The notes beneath the pieces are model-generated. The model was not told where the DNA came from, ran no database searches, and worked only from the letters and a program-made list of their open reading frames with translations. Of a stretch of 64,000 nt of DNA, positions 57,088 to 64,000 are shown piece after piece. Both the position numbers and the translations under genes were made by a program. This DNA is from Microstegium vimineum (Eukaryota; Streptophyta; Magnoliopsida; Poales; Poaceae): positions 46,303,600-46,367,599 of the forward strand of contig CM039122.1 of NCBI GenBank assembly GCA_022036555.1, read 5' to 3'. Every line of letters starts with the position of its first letter. Position 1 is the stretch's first letter.

Positions 57088-57097
57088 TTTATATATA
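57088..57097 (-). promoter_or_regulatory. Probable NAC gene TATA box
   Basis: The minus strand reads GGTATATATAAAGCGG. It would start a leader near 57060, in front of the proposed 5' UTR intron. Other TATA-like stretches exist in this AT-rich flank. Confidence 0.4.
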
Positions 57098-59476
57098 CCA
57101 GCAGAAGCGCAGCTGTCCAGGTCAGACCGTCAGGAGGCTAGCAACAGCAGCAAGGCAGCACGCTGGATCGATCGCTTTCACCGCCCAGGCCGCCGCGGAT
57201 GGGCCGGGGAATGAGAGGGGAGAGGGACGACACACGGAGAGAGAGGTCGATGTCGAGCGGAGGCCGGGTTGACGCGGACCGGTGGGGCGGAGAGGGTGTG
57301 CGCGGAAAGCGCGGATGGATTGCGGGCAAAGTCTGGGCGCAGAAATCCTGGGATGCCTGCTGGATCTGCCTGTGCCTGTGCCCGGCGTTCCTTTCCCCCA
57401 CTGTAACCGCCACCACCTCCACCAGCCACCAACAGCGACCGCGCGCGCTAGCAGCAGCTCCTCCTAGACCGCGATCGCCCTCGCTCCCTCGCTCGTCGTC
57501 ACCTCGATCGATCGCGCGCGTGAGGCGCCGGTGGCCCGGCCGGCCTGCACGTACGTCTCTGTCGAGCTGAGCCGCGTCCCGGCCGGGCCTCGATCTAGCG
57601 AGAGAGGGAGAGCGACAGGCAGAGACGCCGCCGAGGACTCCGGGACCGGGAGCGCGCGCGGTGTGGGATGGAGTGGAGTGAAATGTAACGGGGGACGTGG
57701 AGTTGCGCCCACTTATATACGGATACGGTGGTGGTGGTGGCCCTCGAAAGCTATAGCTAATCAGCTGGAGTATGTAATAAGCTACTAGCCCTGGATGGAG
57801 GCGGAAACACCACTACTTCTAGAGTGCTATCTAGACTGCTAGTGCTCTTCTCAGGGCTCGCCCCGGTTGATTGGCTCGATCTGCCAAATGCCACATCTCC
57901 CGGTCTGGACCTGGGGATATAGTAGGCTAGCTGAGCCGCTGAGGTCGATCGATCGGCCGGCGCCGGCTTCGTTCTCCCGTCGTATAGTTCATAGCATCTC
58001 GCGTTAGCATGTACGGAGTACGTAGCTAGGGTAGGGTATGTGATGTGGGCCCATCGACTCCGAGCTTCTATCTCTTATTACGTACGTACAATACATACGT
58101 GTACTGTAGTTTTCACCAGTTCCACACATGCATACTTCAATCTTGATCACGTACGGTCGCTCAGCCCGTCAGCCGATCGATCTGCCTGGACGATCCACAT
58201 CTGTCCGGGGCCAATCGACGACGACCTAGTAGTATATAGTATGTTTTGATGCCGACCCTTCTCCAAATGGAAAATCCTGTGTGTAAAAGAAGCCAAACAT
58301 CTTATCCTGCTTGTCCATATATATAACAACACCTCGATCTTATCAGATCGATGCTGTGCCGCAATTTAGTATATTTGGTAATCAAGTACTTACTGGATAA
58401 CTGGTCCATATATTATATATTGTATATAGTTCCTGGAATTCTATATATCTATCTGGTCCATTGTGATGCTGCCGGTGTAATCACTACCGGAATAATAGCA
58501 ATAAATCCAACCAGGCCACTTCTCCTTATTGGTGAATTTGAAACTAATCTCAGAGGCTCAAAAGCGCGGCATATGCAGTGTCACCTACCATGGACCATGT
58601 GGCGCGCAGCAGCAGTCGAGGACACTACCATTGTAACAAAAGGGTATGTGTGAATGAGTATGCACGTGTCGACGACACAACAAAAGAAAGGATGAAGAGA
58701 GAGCTGAATAAGAAGCATGTCGTCGTCTATATTGTTTTAGCTACTAAAAAAAGGATAAATAATTAAACAATGTCTATTTGTGAGGCCGGGCGCCGTCGAT
58801 CCTCCTGGCGCACGCCGAGGCCGGCAGGAAGGCTTAGAGTCGTGAAGCCATGGCGGCGGTTGGTCCGGCGTGGGCTCGACCTGATCATTAGCAAACCTTG
58901 CTTTTTTCTCTCTTTCCGTAGATAGCTGCCTTCTTCAGCTTCTCCCTCAATACTGCTGTGATCAGTGACCTCTATTCCCTACTATATACTACTACTGGAG
59001 CTGAGGCCTGAGAGAGCTGCGGCTGTGATGGTGGTGATGAACTCGATCTGGCCGGGCTCCACACACGCACGAGCGCGCGAGGCTAGCTCTGGTTGTCCCT
59101 TTCGCAGAACGGGAAAGTGATTTTCTGGAAGATCCCGGCCGGGCCCTACTAACCCGTTGCCAAACTGATCTTGCGAGTTGCGAGGGGCTCTACAGATTTT
59201 TTATTAGCTAGTAGCAAATTAAGTCCTCCAGTATGCATGCATGTGCGACTCGTTGGGAACGAATGGTCCTGCTGAAATGAACAGCACAGCGAAGCTAACA
59301 TGCATCAGAGCTACAGTAGCTAGCTAGTAGCTAGTGTGGACTACCTAGTACAGTAGCTAGCTAGGCGTGACTAGACGTAGTTCGATGTGGGAACCCTAGC
59401 TAGCTAGTAGATAATAGCAGCACTTGATACTAATAATCTTTGTGGGCATGCGCAGAGGCCGATGCATGCATCCATT
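57098..59476. other. NAC upstream region: CpG-rich then AT-rich, no gene
   Basis: 57180-57680 is GC- and CpG-rich with overlapping frames on both strands (up to 123 aa) but no domain. It may be the distal promoter of the NAC gene. 57800-59476 has no supported gene. Short GATC-rich and AGCTAGCT-rich patches occur. Confidence 0.4.
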
Positions 59477-59479
59477 ATA

Positions 59480-59745
59480 TTTCTTTGTCCTTGAAAAAAT
59501 AGATTTCTTAAGTTTTATCCTGAGTCAAATTTTTAAAACTTTAACTAATTCTTTTTTAAAAAAAATATTAAAATCTATGATATTAAATTAGTATTATTAC
59601 ATTTATCATAAAATATTTTTTTATGATGCTCATTTAAAGTCATAGATGTTATATTTTTCTATAAAATTAGTCAAAGTTAAAAAAAATTGACTGACATGAA
59701 TCTTAATAATTGATTATTTTAGAGAGAGATGTAACTAGTACTGTT
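59480..59745. mobile_element. Diverged Stowaway-like MITE
   Basis: AT-rich, with CAAATTTTTAAAACTTTAAC near the left and AATTAGTCAAAGTTAAAAAA near the right pairing as inverted repeats. The terminal CTCCCT motif is lost at both ends. Confidence 0.35.
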
Positions 59746-59868
59746 TATGTAGGGTGGTCCTAGCATGATATATATGTGCCATGCACGCGCTTTGTTCGCA
59801 CGCAAATTTGCAACAGAGGCTGGATAGATGGGTTTTTGTTCCACATGCATGTTTTCATTTCTCAAGAA

Positions 59869-59894
59869 GATGGATGGATGGATGGATGGATGGA
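59869..59894. repeat. (GGAT)n microsatellite
   Basis: About six GATG units in a row. Confidence 0.9.
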
Positions 59895-60978
59895 ACAACT
59901 CACACGCGCCCGCCTTTTGTGATCGATGTCGTTGTACTCCTCACGTGCACGACTGTTTGTCTATAGTTCAAGCCACAATCCAATGCTTTGATATGCAGCA
60001 AGCTCGTTCCAAGACTTAATGGCCTCTCACATAAAAAAAAAGATGACTAATGAATATGTGTGCTGCTAAATAAGCATATATTTTTGGTAAATCTAAAATA
60101 TGACCTTTAGTTGACACCTTAGCTTAAGATATGATGATGCCTTTTGTCGGAGCTATGTCTCATGACATCATTAATCTAGATTTTGACCTTCAGTTTTTCT
60201 CTTATTGTTGACACAAACTTTTATGTCCAAAAATTAAGTTGCAAGTATTATGTTTATTATACCATTTATTTAAAACTATCATTCCATATATTATTAAAAA
60301 TAAGTATTTTAGATCTTAGGTCGCACTCTTATTACTATATATATAGTCTATACCATGGCACACAGTGGAGGATCTAAGATTTCAATTGTGGGGGTACAGA
60401 CGAAAGTTCACCAATATAAAATTGACATAATTAGATCACTAAAGAATGATAAAATAGTTGCGACGATTTTAGAAAGTAACAATTTTAGAGTGTTGAAGTT
60501 GTTGTATGAGTTGAGCATGCTAGCAATTGTATCTAGCGACGTATTATACATATACAAGATATAATATAAAGAGTATATATACTTGATTTTTTCAGAAGGG
60601 GGGGGACAGCTCTACCCCCATGCTACTACTGTAGACCCGCCCCCCTGATGGCACATAAGATTGACCATAGTGATAATATCAATATAGATATGCCATACAA
60701 ATGTTTCAGTTAAAAAAATTCTAAATATTAAAATGATATTATCAGTATAGCATATGTCCACTTCAGCTTTTTTCCTAAGGCTAACTTCTCTAATTTTGAT
60801 CATGTTTTTTCTATCAAGATATACTAAATGGATAATTTGTTGAACTAATTAGGTGCTACATAGCTATGATGGTGTATTTAAAAAAACAATCAATATTAGG
60901 GAAGTTTGATTTTAGGATAAAACTCAAGTGTCTCGGTACATAGTACTACTACCAATTGACTAGCTAGAGCGGAGTATA
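59895..60978. other. Gene-free AT-rich stretch
   Basis: No supported gene. 60370-60660 (GTGGAGGATCTAAGATTTC ... CCCCATGC) resembles a decayed repeat, but no borders are found. Confidence 0.35.
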
Positions 60979-60980
60979 TA

Positions 60981-61822
60981 CTATTCCATTTGTTTCAAAT
61001 TATAGTTTGTTTGACTTTTTTAACCCCAAGTTTGACCACTTATCTTATTCAAATCACTACTACACAAATATTTACCTCAGCGGTCAAAACCAATTTACCG
61101 CAGCGGGCAGCAGCGTCCGCTTGCGCTGCCACGCTGCGGTAAAGAAACGATTAACCGCAGAGCCGGCAACCTAACGTGCCCGCCGCGGTAATTCTCGTTT
61201 ACCGCAGCGGGCAGATTAGGATGCCCGCTGCGGTAAAGATTAAAAAGAAACAAAAAAACCTAGATAGGCCCGCCGAGCCCATCCACGGACCCGACGAGCC
61301 CATCTAGGGTTCTGGTTTGCTGCACTGCAGCCGCCGCCGCCGCTGCAGAGGGGATGGCCGGGGGAGCGCCGCCGCCGTCGTTGGAGGGGAGGGGGAGCGC
61401 CGCAGCGACCCCGCGCTCTCGCCAAGGCGAGCCTGCGCCGCCGCGCCGCCGCCGTGGGATTCTGAGAGAGGGGAGAGAGTGGAGAGAGGGGGGATTCTGA
61501 GAGGAAACACTAAGGGTTTCTTTTATATGTGCTGAGGCTAATGGGCCTCGCTCTGGGCCTAATGAGTTTCAGCCTTAACCGTGACGGGCCTTATAGGAAG
61601 GTGTTCGTTGCGGTAAATATCATATTTACCGCAGCGGACACATTAAGATGCCCGCTGCGGTTAAAGCGGACACCTTAAGATGCCTGTTGCCGTAAATCGT
61701 GGCGATCTACCGCAGCGGACGCTTAAGATGTCCGCTTCCGGGCTCCAAATGCCAACGCTGCGGTAAATAAATCCTGTAGTAGTGATTTTTTGTGCAAAAT
61801 ATCATTTTTTTTAGTGACGGAG
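60981..61822. mobile_element. Stowaway-like MITE split by a CACTA element
   Basis: The left part CTATTCCATTTGTTTCAAAT...TTTGACCACTTATCTTATTC and the right part TTTTGTGCAAAATATCA...TTAGTGACGGAG together read like a common grass Stowaway of about 110 bp. The termini are diverged. A TA precedes the left end. Confidence 0.5.
61055..61784. mobile_element. Non-autonomous CACTA element (730 bp)
   Basis: The ends CACTACTACA and TGTAGTAGTG are perfect inverses. Subterminal repeats with a TTACCGCAGCGG core occur in both orientations near both ends (61077-61240 and 61605-61765), as is typical of CACTA elements. The centre (61255-61500) is GC-rich with no transposase. The 3-bp flanks AAT and ATT do not match, so the TSD is unconfirmed. 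Confidence 0.85.
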
Positions 61823-63036
61823 ATTGATCCATCTACCCATTGAATTAGTACCACTACACATATACAAGTTGTACTAATTCTCGGAGCATTTTTGCCGACG
61901 ACGCTAGCTATATATAGTAGCTAGGATTGGTCGATCGCATCTTAATTGTATGCAGTTATATACATCTGTGAAGTGTCGATCTCTCACTCTTTTTTATGGA
62001 AAGTACAGGACTGTCGATCTGTTGGAGAGAAGTGAAGCAAAAGGGTCCAATCATCGTCGTATCTATATATCGGCGGTCTGCATCCTGGACGTATATCCGC
62101 GCCGCACGCGTGTGTGTGTACGCGCGTTGTATACGTACACGGCGCGGCGCCATCGTCGATCGTCTTGCGTACGCGTGCTTGTAGTTTCAACTGATCCACT
62201 GCACACATGCATCGGCGAGAGAGAGGTTTCCATATATATTCAATTCGCCGATGTGTGCATTAATATTAGCGGCAGTTTGATTTCTTGGATGCAGTACTTA
62301 CTTGTGGATTTAATTTGAGTTGCTGGATCGCAAACTTTGTACCTGGGCTTATTATATATATATATATATTATGTTGTTATTGGATATTGGTTTATGTGCA
62401 ACTTGGTGGTGTCTTCCACGATATGAGTACTACCATGTATATTTGCGGCGGCTGTGTCGTCGTCCCCGACCACTACATGCGGTGACAGCAGTGTGCTGTC
62501 GGACTCCGAAAGCGCCCAGCTAGCAACGAACGGCAGGCGCAAAAGGTGCAGCGCCGCAAACGTGTGAGGCGGCGCCGGCCTCCCAAGAATTTATGCATCG
62601 TGCTATAGCTAGTCGTTCCAAATATAGACTAGGCCAGAGACCACCTAGTAGTGGGTAAGGACTATCCTCCTTTTTTTTTTTGCAATGTTTAGGTTTCGTT
62701 TGTGCAATACATATTTTTATCAGAAATTAGTACACAGGCTGACAGGCACGTATAGTTTTTTTTTTGGTTTCTAATTAACTTGTTTGTAACTAATATTTTA
62801 AAAATATGTCTCTAAAGAAATATTTTTAGTTCTAACCCGTGTGGTTGCCCAATCCGAGTGGCGCAAATTAAACCAAATCATGTTGTCGAGAAGAAAAATA
62901 TATTTTTGGTGGATTATTTTTCAAATATTGATTAAAATAAAATAGGTTGAAATGAATAATTCAGATAGTGCTTTTTTTTTAAAAAAAATATACATATATA
63001 TTGCTGAAGAACTTTCCATGCGTCTGGTAGTGATTA
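61823..63036. other. Gene-free stretch
   Basis: No supported gene. The plus-strand frame 61950-62318 (122 aa) has no domain. A (TA)n tract lies at about 62353-62370. Confidence 0.4.
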
Positions 63037-63271
63037 CTCCCTCCGTCCCTTATTAAACGTCGTTTTAGGTTTTCGTGACACAACTTTGACTAGATTTATA
63101 TAAAATACGTGTAATATTTATGTCTCCAAATAAATTTATTAAAAAACTAGATCAAAAGATTTATCTAATGATATCAATTATGTATCATAAATATTAATAA
63201 ATTTTTATATAAAATTAATCTAAGTTATTTCTAGAGAAGTGAGAAAAACGTTTATTTAGGGACGGAGAGAG
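63037..63271. mobile_element. Stowaway MITE (235 bp), TSD TA
   Basis: It starts CTCCCTCCGTCCCTTATTAA and ends TTATTTAGGGACGGAGAGAG, flanked by TA at 63035-63036 and 63272-63273. The terminal repeat is close to the family consensus. Confidence 0.92.
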
Positions 63272-63699
63272 TAGACACCTCTACCATTATTATTATTGCA
63301 TGCTCACTAGTTTGCCGTAGTTAATATAGTTGCGGGTAGGGTCGTGTACATTGTCTTTTGTTGGCCTTTTCAAGGTTGCTTGGTGCCCTTGTTTATCATG
63401 TGTTGAATTGTTGATGTAACACAGTCACTTGTCATCAGTTCTGAAGATTGAATAAATTAGCTTATAAGAGTAAAAATTCACTGTTGGACCACTGGTCCTC
63501 CAAGGTGGTGGCTACTGGCTAGTGGTGTCATTTAGGATTTGAACATATCTATGTTCAAATAAATGCAATATCAAGAAATATATATTTCGCAACACTCACA
63601 AAAAAATATTTCATATATATTCGATTAAAGATAAAGATGAAAAAATCTAACTTCTCGGACAGTGAGAAAGACATTCTCTGCGGAACAAGGGAGTACATG
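63272..63699. other. Gene-free spacer
   Basis: No gene or repeat border seen. Confidence 0.4.
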
Positions 63700-63829
63700 A
63701 CATGACCGGAGTCCGGAGTGGAGGGCCTTTAGTGCCGATCTACTGATCTTTGCGCACATTGCATTGCTTGTGATGCATTTGGCATGACCGGAGTAGAGGG
63801 CCTTTCATGCCGATCTACTGATCTTAGAG
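63700..63829. repeat. Two copies of a unit of about 50 bp
   Basis: CATGACCGGAGT...GAGGGCCTTT followed by GCCGATCTACTGATCTT appears at about 63700-63751 and 63783-63829, separated by about 32 bp. Confidence 0.8.
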
Positions 63830-63831
63830 TC

Positions 63832-64000
63832 TGTTTGGATGGAGCGGCAAATGTTTTGCCGTGTCACATCGAATCTTTCGGTACTAGTTTAGTGTATTAA
63901 AAATAGACTACTTATAAAACTAATTACATGTCCATGCGGGACTTAACAAGACAATTCTATTAAGCTAAGTTAATCTTTAATTAACAAATGTTTACTGTAG
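63832..64000. mobile_element. MITE, cut by the window end
   Basis: It begins GAGTCTGTTTGGATGGAGCGG. The following motifs (CATCGAATCTTTCGG, TAAAACTAATTACATG, AACAAATGTTTACTGTAG) are those of common grass foldback MITEs. The right end lies outside the window. Confidence 0.5.

Overview
The window is nuclear DNA of a grass, most likely a panicoid or andropogonoid (sorghum/maize/sugarcane type). Evidence: three intron-bearing plant genes with GT-AG splice sites, GC-rich monocot-style first exons, and intergenic DNA built of nested LTR retrotransposons, Tourist and Stowaway MITEs, a CACTA element, MULE-like elements and a SINE. No bacterial, viral-episome or CRISPR features are present. The species is inference.

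Layout. 1-1672: minus-strand gypsy-type LTR with a duplicated promoter module, inserted in a Ty1/copia element. 1673-8914: Sirevirus-like copia material, namely an extra RT fragment joined to a 5'-truncated gag-pol copy that ends in a 3' LTR. 8915-13862: decayed repeats. 13863-17183 (minus): intact cyclin T gene, six coding exons, 611 aa. 17184-22692: MITEs and a three-deep nest (MULE-like in MULE-like in Tourist). 22693-39022: complete 16.3-kb Ty3/gypsy element of the Tat type (5-bp TSD CTGCT, two RNase H domains). Between pol and its 3' LTR it carries a six-exon gene on the opposite strand with its own TATA box. 39028-47680: a captured gene fragment split by the gypsy insertion, a solo LTR inside another solo LTR, and MITEs. 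47904-52677 (plus): TL17, a thylakoid-lumen pentapeptide-repeat protein, with a SINE and an organelle-like insert in intron 3. 53379-54708 (minus): VND-type NAC transcription factor, three coding exons, 352 aa. 54709-64000: the NAC promoter side, a strong hairpin, a CACTA element inside a Stowaway-like element, and further MITEs.

The three host genes have unrelated jobs: transcription elongation (cyclin T with CDK9/CDKC), photosynthetic membrane lumen (TL17), and xylem/secondary-wall differentiation (VND NAC). TL17 and the NAC gene converge, with about 0.7 kb between their stop codons. Nothing suggests co-regulation of the three. The most unusual item is the spliced antisense gene in the gypsy element. 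It has five short introns with consensus splice sites and a coiled-coil C-terminal half, but this copy is broken by at least two in-frame stops and by frame changes.

All coordinates, splice sites and alignments were made by eye. Family names rest on motif recognition, not on database searches.
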